Shown here: positions 25,280-35,838 of the stretch, piece by piece
How the letters are laid out: every line of letters starts with the position of its first letter
How positions within the stretch are numbered: position 1 is the stretch's first letter
From: Lyophyllum atratum
Taxonomy: Eukaryota; Basidiomycota; Agaricomycetes; Agaricales; Lyophyllaceae
Length of the DNA stretch: 64,000 nt
Assembly: GCA_014905825.1 (NCBI GenBank)
Contig: JACGCN010000015.1
Coordinates: forward strand, 682,001-746,000
Direction: 5' to 3'
Translations under genes and position numbers: made by a program
Notes under the pieces: generated by a model
Database searches by the model: none
What the model was told of the DNA's origin: nothing
What the model saw: the letters and a program-made list of their open reading frames with translations, nothing else

Positions 25280-25297
25280 TAAGGCTCCAACCGTACT
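25280..25297 (+). repeat. left terminal inverted repeat of hAT element
   Basis: Eighteen bases beginning TAAGGCTCC, a perfect reverse complement of 26155-26172. Immediately preceded by the target duplication ATATACTG. Confidence 0.9.
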
Positions 25298-25839
25298 ATC
25301 TATTTACCATATATACAGTAGATACCGTATATGTTTACGTATATGTATAGGCCTGTTGGAAAAATTGTCCTATACAGTAGATATACAGTATAGCATATGG
25401 TTATACTGTTAATTTTTCCCGTCCAGTAAATCAGTAGCTTTCCTGGGGCCTAGGTTGATTTCGCAGTGATAGGTCGCAATCGAGGAGGTGTCAGCAAATG
25501 ACGAGAGAACGAGGGGTGTTTTTGGACAAGGCGTAACCAAAAACACCTCTCGGCAACCTCTCGGATCGGGCTTGGCCTATTTTTAGATCGTCCACAGCGA
25601 GCCCAAAATTGTAACACGTTGTGTGCGTTCTTCTGACATATCTCAGTGACAAGTCTCATTCTTTGTGAGCAGAGCCTTTTAGACTGTCAGGTCAGACACT
25701 GGACAATGCAGGGAACATGTCCCTTTCATAAGCAAGCAATTTCGAACTTACATGTCCAAGTTGATTGAAGATCGGTCATCCTTGGGTCGTCCACCGCATA
25801 ATAATTTATTGCTCAAAATCTTGAGGTAGTTTTAGGTAG

Positions 25840-26057
25840 TTTTACGAGACTTTTTGGCCATACCAGCAACAACTGTATCCGTCGAGCGCACCTTCTCAAA
25901 ATTACGACACACTGCATCTCTGCGGATCTCAGCAGCCCCTGGAAGGCCGAGACAATCAGTCAAGATCTGTTGTCGAAGGTATGGATTCGGTCGGGGTTAT
26001 TTGATGTCAACGAGCCCAAGGTTCCAGTCGGAAAGCATGCTCGATCTGACCCTATAA
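25840..26057 (+). pseudogene. hAT transposase C-terminal dimerisation remnant
   Basis: One frame reads PATTVSVERTFSKLRHT, the conserved start of the hAT C-terminal dimerisation domain (A-x-S-x-x-E-R-x-F-S pattern). A second frame takes over with SADLSSPWKAETISQDLL and KVWIRSGLF, the usual following part of that domain. The switch of frame shows a small indel, so the coding capacity is lost. The catalytic core is missing altogether. Confidence 0.65.
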
Positions 26058-26154
26058 CAACTGTCTACATCATACCGTATAACCATATATATACTGTATA
26101 TACACACTAAATAACTGTATCCGTATATCTAGGCCCTTGGTCGTATACGGATAC

Positions 26155-26172
26155 AGTACGGTTGGAGCCTTA
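26155..26172 (-). repeat. right terminal inverted repeat of hAT element
   Basis: Reads AGTACGGTTGGAGCCTTA on the plus strand, the perfect inverse of the left end, followed at once by the second copy of ATATACTG. Confidence 0.9.
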
Positions 26173-26344
26173 ATATACTGAGTTGCGAACGTGTACATGA
26201 CGAGGTCAGTCGTTCAAGTCGGCTAGAGGGAAATATTGCCTGCCGACTGCAATTTTGCCTTTTTCCATCTTCACATTTCCTCCTTGTACCTTTGCGCTCG
26301 GGGCTATCAAGCCAAGGTATGAGGAGTGGGGAAGGAGGGTGTAC

Positions 26345-26432
26345 TCCCTCTTAGCTCAGTGGTAGAGCGCGTCACTAGTATATTGTTCACTTGCTTTATG
26401 ACGAGGTCAGTCGTTCAAGTCGGCTAGAGGGA
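26345..26432 (+). tRNA. tRNA-Thr(AGT), intron-containing
   Basis: Exon sequence is the same as in the copy at 25024-25119, with a 17-nt intron of unrelated sequence after position 37. Acceptor, D, anticodon and T stems all pair. Spacers between the copies also share a recognisable layout (CTTTTTCC..CTTCATCTTCC-like upstream blocks), pointing to tandem duplication of a unit of about 0.2 kb before the transposon arrived. Confidence 0.9.
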
Positions 26433-26616
26433 ATAATGTCGTAAAATCGCAGCGTACGTTTTTTTCGTGATAATCTGGAAATTGGAATGAGACGACCGGA
26501 GCAAATGATACACCCAGCCCTGTTTGTTATCCAATTTTGAGGAGTACATCGGCACTAGGAAGTCAGGATGACGCCGATGGTAAGCACTATGTACATGTCC
26601 ATGCCAACTCTAATAA

Positions 26617-26711
26617 TCCCCTCCCAGCTCAGTGGTGGAGCCCGCCACTACTGTGTTTCCGAAGAATGCAGTGGTCAGGACGGGGTTGGTCGTTCGAATC
26701 GGCCGGGGGAA
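26617..26711 (+). pseudogene. diverged tRNA-Thr-like pseudogene
   Basis: Aligns along its length with the three upstream tRNA-Thr genes (CCAGCTCAGTGGTGGAGC for the 5' half; GGACGGGGTTGGTCGTTCGAAT for the 3' half). The anticodon stem no longer pairs, the anticodon position reads ACT, and one base is missing in the 3' acceptor strand. Interestingly its T loop (TTCGAAT) is closer to the eukaryotic consensus than that of the intact copies. Confidence 0.65.
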
Positions 26712-28026
26712 GTCGAGGTGAGTGTTTGATGATTTTTCTTTCGGTGCGTCGCGGAAAGGCGTGTCTATATCCTGACGATGTATCGCTGCTGAGTAGTTCC
26801 CGGCATTGAGTTCATAGGGTGTCTGATTCGTCGTGCCCTGGTATTATAATCGTACGTGTGTCGCGCCTGCTAGACCACATGCCTTCATTTCACTCGCATC
26901 GTACGGAAGACTGAGCAGCGGTGTTCTCTGAGGTGTCTTGTTAAGAATTCGTGTCGCGTTCCCTCTGGCTCCGGAGAGTGTGTCCGCGGGGCGAATTTGC
27001 TAGGGGTCGGCCAGAACCACATTCAGTGAAGAAGTAGCTGTCGTCGATAAAGTGCTGGGGCATGTTCAATCAGACCTCGGCAGTGTTATATTGTACAAAA
27101 AGCGTCTGCCATTGGGAGTCCTACGCAAGCGGTGTATGATAATGGCTGCCAAACAATTTGAATTCAGCAGGTCGATACCATGACAGAAGACGTGTTGAAA
27201 TTGGGCAGCCGGTTTCGAGGCGGTTGACACTGTGGCAATAGAGCTCAGAAAGGGAGGTCGTCTGGTTGTGATTGAAGTCGATGAAGGAGGAAACTCCTCG
27301 CGACCGCTCGCTGATCTCATTATTGACGAGACGCGATTATTGCCGCTTTCTTCAAGAACAACTTCATCAGTCCCTGCCTTACCGCGAACTCTTGTCATCT
27401 TTCCCATGTGCGTTTTGAAACAAAGAACACGATACGAACCACGGGTCTGAAATGACAGCGGACAGGATACAACAAATGAGCAAGGAAAGAGCATAGAGAG
27501 GAAGAGGAGGGAGAGGTTCTTCGAAACGAATCAACTCAAAAGACAGTTATGAGGTCCAGTAAAGGCATTTTGTATTAACTAAGTAAAGAAAATAATCTGC
27601 TAGGATTTTATTCTATGTAGCCAGCGTACAACCCATGCGGAAACAGCAAAGCAGGTCGTCAAGACCCACCAAGCTCCAGCTCCACCTATATGGATCTAGC
27701 GCGTGGGATGTACGAAGACCAAACATGCCGGCGACGTAAATACTGCGTGATTAGTGGTCGATGTTGGTCAAGGCCGCGGGACAGGAACCGGTGCCGGTCC
27801 CGAGAGCGAGAAAGTAGTAGAAGAGAGAAAAATAAAAGAACGGGAAAGCGGGGCGAGGATGCGATATGATACAGTGACCATGCGTGTGTGCAGTGTGTGG
27901 GTAGGATGTGGCGTGGTGAATGAATGTCATCATCGGCGCGCTTCAAGTGCGCCGATGACGGATACGGTTCATGATGAGTATAGGTTAGTGTGCGGGGTCG
28001 GCGTGAGTAAGGGTGCAGTGGGTCGT
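26712..28026. other. 1.3 kb without recognised gene
   Basis: A minus-strand frame at 27066-27494 (142 codons) and shorter ones elsewhere lack domains or plausible splice partners. The 3' UTR of the lyase gene lies at the right end. Confidence 0.5.
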
Positions 28027-29292
28027 TTAGAGGGATTCGGTGATGGCGACGGAGAAGTCGGAGAAGTACGCGTTCTGATCCTTGGGGGATGCGAAGTCGG
28101 TCGAAGAGCCTGTGCGCAGAGTCCGTGAGTATATGAAACAAATTGCAACCGCGAAAATAAACGTACCACCGAAGAAGGTCTGCATCTGGATACCACGCAT
28201 CCTGCCCGAAGCGTTGTCCCTCAGGATGAGGCCGTCGACCTTGACGACGCTCTTGCCGTTGACGAAGAGCTCAAGCTCGCCGTTAGCCTGGCCGACGTCG
28301 TTGAGGCGGACACGCTCGCTGACGGTGGTCCACTGGCCGGCGGCGAAGTGGAACGAACCACGGCCAACAGAGGCACCGTAAGTGGGGTTGCACTCGGACA
28401 TGGGAGCGACGTTGCACTGCTTCTTGTTAGCGGCGAACTTCGAATCGGTGTAAGGCGGGAGGTAGGTGTAGAACTCTCCAGCACCACCAGCACGCCACAT
28501 GAGACGGGCCGAGAAGCAGGCAGCAGATCGGCGTCCTCCAGAGCAGCTAACGGCGACCTCATCGCTGTCTCCTCCATCTGGTGATAAATGAGTTATAAAT
28601 AGACCGCTCTATCAAGATCACTGTTAAGACTTACAGATACCAGGCAGCTTGCCACCCTTCTGCCAACCGAACCCATCCTCGAAGAACACGGAGTAGCCGA
28701 AGGTGGCCTCCTTGGCCGTGCTCAAGTCGACGGAGCTAGGACCGGGAGCATAGAAAGACAGACCACCCTGGGGCTTGTGCGTGAAGGTGTACGAGCCCTT
28801 CGGGTAGTGTGCCCGCATAGCCTTCTTGCCGTTGACGTTAACGTAGTCGTGAGAAAGGGCAGAGAGGAGCTTGGTGGGTTGCAGGGTGGCGTCGGACAAA
28901 GGAAGGGGGTTGGGGGCGATGGAGGAGGTGGACCATGACTTGGAGAAGCCAGAGACGGGGAAGAGTGCACCGAGAGCACCGTTAGCGGCCAGAGTCTTCG
29001 CGGGAGGCGGTGAAGCGGAAGACTTGGTCGGCTTCGCCGAGGTGGTGTGCTCACCCTTGACGGTGCTGGTGTGCTCACCCTTGCCGGTGCTAGTGGAAGT
29101 ATCATCATCGCCCTTGACAACAGAGGTCTTGTTGCCACCATGGTGCGATTCATGAGCAGAGTGAACGGCCGTGGGCACAGCTGTGGGCACAGCGATGGAG
29201 GAATGAGGGCGGCAAGCGCGACGACCGTGAGGCATCGCGTTGGCGAAGAGGATGGCGGCAAGGAGGAAAAGGAGGGTCTTCTGTGCGTACAT
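28027..29292 (-). CDS. secreted polysaccharide lyase, PL14-like
   Basis: Three exons with introns near 28578-28634 and 28110-28167. MYAQKTLLFLLAAILFANAMP is a signal peptide (the first 20 residues). A Ser/Thr/Lys-rich linker with HTSTVKGEH-type repeats follows (about 40-95), then the catalytic jelly-roll domain: RAHYPKGSYTF, SVFFEDGFGWQKGGKLPGIYGG, ACFSARLMWRAGGAGEFYTYLP, GRGSFHFAAGQWTTVSERVRL, GELELFVNGKSVVKVDGLILRD and KDQNAYFSDFSVAI. This matches the fungal PL14-like alginate/glucuronan lyase type, which cleaves uronic-acid polymers by beta-elimination outside the cell. Each splice restores the frame through a conserved block. Exact substrate not inferable. Confidence 0.85.
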
Positions 29293-30658
29293 GGTGAAAG
29301 AATAGAACGGGTGCGTGAAAGAAAGTCGTTGGGAAGCCTGGAAAGAAAGACTTGGACAACGGGATGAAAAACGACCGACTGGGCGGATAGAACGAGGGAC
29401 AAGGAAGGAAAGATGGGGGGTTTATATACGGGGCAAACCAAGGAGAGAACAAATGATGGAAGCGAAATTTTCGGCGGTACCTCCAGGTGGCCTTGGCACG
29501 CGTCGATCTCAGATCCATCATTGTTGAACCACGATCATGATAGAGGCCGGATTGCGGCCATTCATCCCGCCCACAAACGGGCGCTATCCCAGTAGAAGAG
29601 CCGCTTCGGATGACCGAGAATCCATGGGACGGTCCAAATTTCCTGTAAAATTTCACATCGGCACGCTTTTTTTTCCTCCTCAATTTTCTACGGATGTTTT
29701 TTTTCTTTTCCGCAGACCATGTTACTTGAATTAGCACAGGAAGTAGCATAATGGTCACCAAGAGATTCCAAATGATGATAGGTTCCGGCGTTGGAGCTCC
29801 GTAGTAGTACCCATATGGGAGCGTGAGGGAGCTTGTTGTGGGGTGGTGGTGGGGAAAGCACCCGGAAGAATTCATGGGTGACGTCGAGTTAGAGGTTCAT
29901 GCCGGGAAGCCGAGATTACTCAGACGTCCGACGGTGGTATAAAAATTCATTCAAAAAATCCAATATGCTGCGGTTGAGGTCAGGATACCTTACCGCAGCC
30001 CTCTAGTTACTATTTTCTTCCGAGAAAATGAAGAGTGGGAGCTCAGTGTTGTTATCGCTTTTTGCCCGCAGCGTAAATCAACATAACACAGAGGAAAAAT
30101 GATTAGATAAGATTTGCCGTTCTAGATCTAAACGAAATTATACCGCAATTTCACAAAAGGGATGGGGCAACTCTTGAACTCAATAAAATTGGGGTGGTGC
30201 AGAAGTATATCAAAACTGAGTTTACGTCTATCCGTTGGCGACTTCTTTGAGCCACACCGCGGTAACCCTGAAAACTTTGAGGGGTGATCACTCCTGCAGG
30301 GATAATGCTAAAGATACAGCACAGCCACCGCAGCTTGTTTGCTAAACAAAGGGCATGGCAAACAATGGCCCCATGTGCATCTGCGACCGCACGAATGACA
30401 GGTTACTATGGGTACGTGTGTCGTCCTGCGATGACCAAGTATATTTCGGAAGATCCTCTTTAGAAACTAAAGTGGACAATCAGCGTGAGAGGAATAGGAA
30501 ATGCTACACCCACATAGAGAGAAGCCATATTCTCCATTGATACATGTCGAAGCAGGATCAAGAGCATGCATGTAGGATGAAAACATTTCGAGTGCGCCAG
30601 GATACATACAGATTTACATATACGACTTCACGTCAGAGCGGGATCTTCACAGCAGCAG
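29293..30658. other. 1.4 kb without recognised gene
   Basis: Upstream region of the lyase gene and 3' flank of CDC37. Frames are short; a T-rich tract lies at 29668-29712. No repeat or RNA gene seen. Confidence 0.5.
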
Positions 30659-32402
30659 TCATGGCGGAACATCTCCAGCATTCGCATCCTTCGTCTTATT
30701 AGTCTCGTCCCTGATCCCTCCCTGCGCAAAGCTCAAAATGCCAGCCATATCCAGCTGCTGCACCACCGACTCTGCCGTGTACACGTCCATCTCTCCTAAC
30801 ACCTTGTTCACAGCGTCCAACTCGCCCTTCTTGAGAGCCTCCTGGAAGTCCTGCGGGAATGCCTCGAACACGTCCCACCGGAACTGCAACGCCTTCCGCA
30901 CCTCCTCGATATCGAGGCCCTCCGTCTCAGGGCCCTCGAGCACCAACTCCTCCGGGGGCGGCCCGTCAGGCACGTTGAATGAGATGGTCTGCTCCGGGTT
31001 CTCAGGGACGAGCTGGATCTGCTCTTTACCAGAGGATTCGGCTTCCTCTTTGAGAGAGATATTGACACGTTCGGCCAGGTGCTGGTAGGTCCCTTCCATG
31101 TCGTTCACAAACACGCTCTCGGCTCGTGGATCGCCCGAGATCATCCTGGGGTGAACAATGGAGTTTAGTAATGGACATCGAAGCACGATGGTAATACGAA
31201 AGGGCGTACTTCTGGAAAAAGACGCGGACACCATCTTTCCCGAGCTTTTCACAGTACTGCAACAGAAGGCTCTGGTGGACGCATTGTTTGGCGTATTTCG
31301 CATTGCCTGCGCTCTGGGCGCGGAAGGCAGCGACGAGGAGTGCGTCAGAGGCTCCAGGCACTACGACGTCGCGGTGGGACTGGATAAACTCGAAAGCTTT
31401 CTCATACGCTCGCACCGGGATCTCAGAGAAAGCCTTCAACGAGGGTGTCAGCTCGGGCAGGGCTTCCTCCTCATCAGATTCGTCATCAGACGTGGAAGTT
31501 GTCTCGGGTTTAGAGGAGGAGCCTGCAGCTGCGGCTTTAGGGTTGAGGACCTCGTACTCCGTCTTCTTCGTCTCATTGCCTTTGCCAATCTTGGCGTTCG
31601 GCACGGGCTTGGGTTCCGGGGGTGGGGGGACGTACTACATAAGAACTTGATTAATACCAAGATGAAGAGAGCGATATCGGTCATTGGAAATACATACCTT
31701 ACTTGAAAACCCTTCGTGGATATCGTCCGTCGTGATATGTTTCCTTTGCTCCGCCTCTTCTTTCTCAAGCTCGGCGGTGTCTCTATCGATCGTCTCCTTC
31801 AACCGTTTAACATGATCCGCCATTCCGCTCGCAAGGAACTTTGCAATCTTCTCCTCGCGCTCCGCCTCAGGCGTGCCAGCTTCCTTGACTTTGTGGCGTG
31901 CCTCTTCGCCCACTTGCTTGAGTAGGGACAGCAACATGCCATCATACGTCTGCTCCAACTTGGTGGGGTCATTCGTTGGTGGGCAGTCGCGCGACGGATT
32001 CTTCTCTAGCTGCTCAACGAGCGAATTGAAGTAGGCAGTAGGTGGGGTGGATGGGGCGGGATTAGAGAGGGTATTGGCGATTTCTGTGATACGTGGAAGG
32101 AGGACGTTGTTGCAGGCGATCTGGGCGCGCAGCTTCGCAATCTGGTGCTTGCGCATCTCACGCTTCTCGTGGATGTCGCGTTGTTTCCAACTGCGATGAG
32201 GATCGCGCATGAGTTAGAAGGACAAAAGACAGCATACGGATACGTACCGAATGAGCGATTTTTTATCGACATTGGGGTGACCCTCGATGTCGGAATCGTC
32301 TGAGAGCTGGAGGTCAGGCAGGCGTTAGTCTAATCAGCACCAGATCGTCCTGAGTAGGAACGGTACCTCTAGCTGGTCCCACTTGCTGTAGTTCAATGGC
32401 AT
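30659..32402 (-). CDS. CDC37: Hsp90 co-chaperone Cdc37
   Basis: Five or six exons starting MPLNYSKWDQLELSDDSD, the invariant Cdc37 N-terminus whose Ser in LSDDSD is the CK2 phosphorylation site. Introns lie near 32250-32310, 32190-32247, 31635-31697 and 31146-31212. The N-terminal kinase-binding coiled coil (KWKQRDIHEKREMRKHQI and onward, about residues 30-190) is followed by the Hsp90-binding helical domain (SLKAFSEIPVRAYEKAFEFI, then YAKQCVHQSLLLQYCEKLG and GVRVFFQKM) and a C-terminal domain ending in a Lys/Asp-rich tail. The protein delivers protein kinases to Hsp90 and slows its ATPase. The family signature is complete, with no sign of damage. Confidence 0.95.
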
Positions 32403-33169
32403 GTTGTCCACGTGTACTGAGGAAGAGGTGTTGAATTGAAAGAGAGAAGGCAACTAGAGATCAAATAATACCTTCGCAGCTTCGAAGGCGGCTAAGTATG
32501 ACAGCCAGTCGAACTTTCTGGAATTCATTTCCATGGGCGCCTCTTCAACACACGAATTTTGGCAAATTTCTGTTCAGTGTAGGCGAATGGCTGCTTGAGC
32601 CCATGCTAGTCCAAGTCGTTATGAACTGATTGAAGTTCGAGCAGGGAATGGCAATTATCGACTCGGAGGACAGGCAGCCGGCATCTTCGGCATTTTCATG
32701 GCTCTGCCAAACTGCCAGTACAGCCACCGTACGGCGTAGGCCAGGTCAGTACTCCCATCTTCGTCGCAATGGCATGGAAAGCTCCGTTCGCGCAGGAAGT
32801 ATAAGCTACAACATGAGACGCACAGACGAAGCACCCCTACTTTACGGTGGTAAGCAACTCCCCTGTTATCATGTACTGACCTAATCTCGCTATGTTGAAG
32901 TTGCCAAGTAATCTCCGCGTAGGTTGCGCGTAGGCCCTGAGATAGCCACCTGGTGGCGAGCAATACATATGTATGACCACCATGCTTCCGTCTATGAGGG
33001 TCTGGATGTTGAAGCTAGCCTCGCGCGACGCCAGGTCTATTATTGACCCCGCGCAGGATAAGTGGGAGGCCTATGCCCGCTGTGCACGCCTATTGTTCTT
33101 CGCCGACCGACTCGACGCGCTTTTGAAGATGGCTAACAAGGCCTAGAACGCCTTATGTTCGCAGAAAGC
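32403..33169. other. CDC37 promoter and flank
   Basis: No gene. The right end (33020-33145) reads, in one frame, a short F-box-protein-like piece (DPAQDKWEAYARCARLL) that may be an outlying part of the relic at 33170-33500. Confidence 0.4.
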
Positions 33170-33500
33170 ATACGGCGTGTGGAGACTCAGCAGATATCAG
33201 AATGTGAGGAGCAACTGGCGGTCGAGAAGCTTAATAGGGTTGCACAGAATCAGTCTCAGAATCTCCCCACGAGCTGCTGGGCGAGATTTTCCTGTTGATG
33301 ATCTGGTCGACTTGGCGGAACTCATTGGTATCATTTCTGTGTGCCGCCGCCGACGCTGCGTCGCATGGCACATGCCAAATCTTTGGGAGACTCTATCGCT
33401 CACTCGGAAGGCGCCAGGCCGTAAACTCTCCCTATGGATCGAACAGTGTAAGGGACAGATCCGCGAGCTGGACGTCAAACTCGGGGTCACATCGCATGTC
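33170..33500 (+). pseudogene. decayed F-box gene
   Basis: Three frames in succession spell an agaricomycete F-box start: a leader coil QQISECEEQLAVEKLNRVA, the F-box core PHELLGEIFLLM in a second frame, and VCRRRRCVAWHMPNLWETLSL with KLSLWIEQCKGQIRELDVKL in a third. No GT-AG pair joins them cleanly, and a stop follows shortly after. At least two indels are therefore needed, so this is read as a relic rather than a gene. Confidence 0.6.
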
Positions 33501-34028
33501 GGTTAGGTATCCCAGGACCTCAAGAAACTTCCTTGGGACAAGCTGCGTGAGCGGTGGCATGAGAAGTTGCTGTTTTTCTCGATGAGCTTAAGCCATTCCA
33601 TGATGTCATCTACTAATACACTGCCTATGATCAGCTTATACGCCAGCTCCCTGACAGGTGACAAATTGTGGTCTGCTAAAAAAACTAATAGCGGAATGTA
33701 CCATGCCGCTGCCGCCACTTCACCCCCACTTAATCCAATAGATAGGCGCGAGATGAAGCCACTTCATTGGCGTTACTCCTGCTGCAGAGAGTCTTTCGAA
33801 GATTGACAGCCCATCACAATTTACAACAGATTGACGGTGGATGCTGTACACTCCTCCAAATTCATCGCGGTTATTCAAATATTGCTGATGCGGCGTACCT
33901 CGTGAGTCGTCGCACAGCTTGCATCAATTTCCCAGCCTCCACAGCAATGAAAGCTACAAATTTGCGACCTTGCCTGCTTCTTTGTTCCGCGGTCCCAACT
34001 TTGATCTTCTAGGGAATCTTCTAGCCGA

Positions 34029-35357
34029 GTGGAGTGCCTTCAACGGTTGCGCCGCTTCCCCGACCACAGCAGAATGGCGTCGTTCGTGGGGGGCGATCGC
34101 AGCACTTACGACATCGTTCAGAGCTGTTTGCTTACCCTTTATATCTGCACCTGGGTCACGATCCATGTGGGGATCAAGCCGCCCGACCGACACGTTAAGA
34201 ATATGATGGAGAAATTGTTCTACTCCTTTGCCGCCGTATTAGTGCCGGAAATAATGCTGTCAATGGCGTTTATGGACTGGTACGAGGCAAGGGAATCATT
34301 GCGTATGATCAGGAGGTGGACTAAGAAGTGTCGTGGTTCGTCGTTCTTTTGATACGCTACTTCTCGAGAGCCTGATACAGAGGATTTTGCAGAGAAGGCC
34401 CCACACAACGCTGATGATTTTAAGTTCGCGGACGAATGGACTATGACCCACTCAATGTTTCACCATATGTCTGGATTCAGAGCCTCCGTGGATGGGCAAC
34501 CTCGAATCCCTAAACGTCCAGGCATCGATCCTACCCACGACATCATTTACACACCAGCTAATATTCTCTTCCTTGCTCAGAGGAACATTGTCTCGTTGAC
34601 TGAGTTGGAGCATGCTATCGATGACCGCAGCAAGGCTGACGCCCTTTCCAAGGCCGTTGCTTGCACACAAGTCTTCTGGTTTCTCATCAAATGTGCAGCT
34701 CGGGTCCAGAGGCGTTTACCGATCACAGAGCTGGAGGTCACGACGGCCTCGTTTGTCATTATATGCATGACTTGCTACTTATTCTGGTGGAACAAGCCCA
34801 TGGATGTGAAAACCCATGTCTACATATATATCACTCAGGCTCAGGCGAACGAGATGCTCAAATACACCACCGACGAGCATGACCTACGTACGCAAAGGTT
34901 CTGGGTCGACAATTTCGACGGTTGGATCAGAACCACGCTCTCCCTCTTCGGCGCCGTCTTCGGCGGCTTGCACTGCTTGGCATGGTCCATCCACTTCCCC
35001 ACCACTACGGAGCGACTCCTCTGGCGCATCAGCAGCCTCTGTATCACGTTTATACCGCCCGTTGGCACCTACCTCTACCATGGCTTGAAGGAGCATTCCT
35101 TTAAGCATGCCCTCTGGCCCATAGCTGGCATATTCGCAAGCCCAGAATCATCCTACTATGGTCAGGGATACCGCAACATGAAAATTGGGTTGAGGGAGTG
35201 GAGGGATGCTGTTGCTGCCATCCTCATGATCTTCCTGGGGCTGGCATATGTTACAGCTCGCTTGACGCTCATCGTCGAGGCATTCACTTGTCTTCGTTCC
35301 ATGCCAGAGGCGGTACATACTAATGTAGATTGGACAACTTACATACCACACCTGTGA
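34029..35357 (+). CDS. multi-pass membrane protein, basidiomycete family of unknown function
   Basis: Two exons, about 34029-34336 and 34386-35357, joined by a weak donor (GTTCGT) to give KKCREDFAEKAPHN. Start could also be the inner MASFVGGDRSTYD at 34074. The N-terminal segment DIVQSCLLTLYICTWVTIHVGI is a membrane span, followed by a second near VLVPEIMLSMAF. The central part has ADEWTMTHSMFHHMSGF, then ELEHAIDDRSKADALSKAVACTQVFWFLIKCAARVQR and TELEVTTASFVIICMTCYLFWWNKPMDV, a block widespread in agaricomycete proteins of this kind; two or three spans complete the C-terminus. Function is unknown. A possible further upstream exon cannot be excluded. Confidence 0.7.
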
Positions 35358-35838
35358 CAGTTGCTCTATTACTTCGGATTTTCTCGAGCTAATCCAGATC
35401 TGTAAGATATAAGACTAGTTATGCAGTACATCCACATTACGCAGATTTGAGAGATGGTGTTTGCGCAGAGACAGTGACACCAAGGTAAGCGGTACAGACC
35501 AGCATCTGAGGATCGAAGATTCTCAGGCAGCTACCGCAGCAGGCGGATTTACCAAATCACCGTCATAGGTTCGAAAGGAGCATGGGCGGGGGTAGTGACT
35601 GGCGGGTGCCCTATGGGCGGAAGAAACATTCGTCCATGCACGCTGCGACGACTAAGATCGTCGTCGCACTTCATCCACTTGATTAAGTAAAAGTTTTTGG
35701 AGTCAACAAGTTATGAATGGCCAAACATTTGTTGTGAGTGAGGATGGTTTTCTGGACGTGTCCAAGAAACCCAAGAAAAGGGCTTTAAATGGTCGTTCTT
35801 TTCAGAAAGTACCTTGTCGACACAACCCGAAACGGTAA
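35358..35838. other. intergenic, convergent 3' flanks
   Basis: No coding frame worth noting. It lies between the stop of the membrane protein and the stop of the mutarotase gene. Confidence 0.5.

Larger units (their letters stand above)
25280..26172 (+). mobile_element. non-autonomous hAT-type DNA transposon
   Basis: An 893 bp element bounded by perfect 18 bp inverted repeats TAAGGCTCCAACCGTACT (25280-25297 and the reverse complement at 26155-26172). It is flanked by a perfect 8 bp target duplication ATATACTG (25272-25279 and 26173-26180); 8 bp is the size made by hAT transposases. Subterminal regions are packed with TATACAGTA/TACTGTATA-like motifs, possible transposase-binding repeats. Inside is a remnant of a hAT dimerisation domain at 25840-26057 and an imperfect palindrome at 25511-25551. 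No full transposase frame exists, so it would need a partner in trans. Confidence 0.9.
25237..26231 (+). pseudogene. tRNA-Thr(AGT) split by a transposon in its intron
   Basis: The 5' half (25237-25279) is identical in its exon part to the intact copies, through anticodon AGT. The 3' half (26181-26231) continues with intron remnant, then TGACG, the variable loop, T arm and AGAGGGA. Removing the insert plus one target copy leaves a 23-nt intron, close to the 25 and 17 nt of the sister genes. Both exon halves have kept full base pairing, so the insertion looks recent. The A and B boxes are now almost 0.9 kb further apart and the insert contains several T-runs, so production of a spliced tRNA is doubtful. 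Confidence 0.9.

Noticed and set aside
25024..26432. Regularly spaced repeats that might suggest a CRISPR-like array
   Set aside because: The repeated units are tRNA genes with full cloverleafs, and the organism is a eukaryote.
27066..27494. A 142-codon minus-strand frame
   Set aside because: No family resemblance and the composition looks random.
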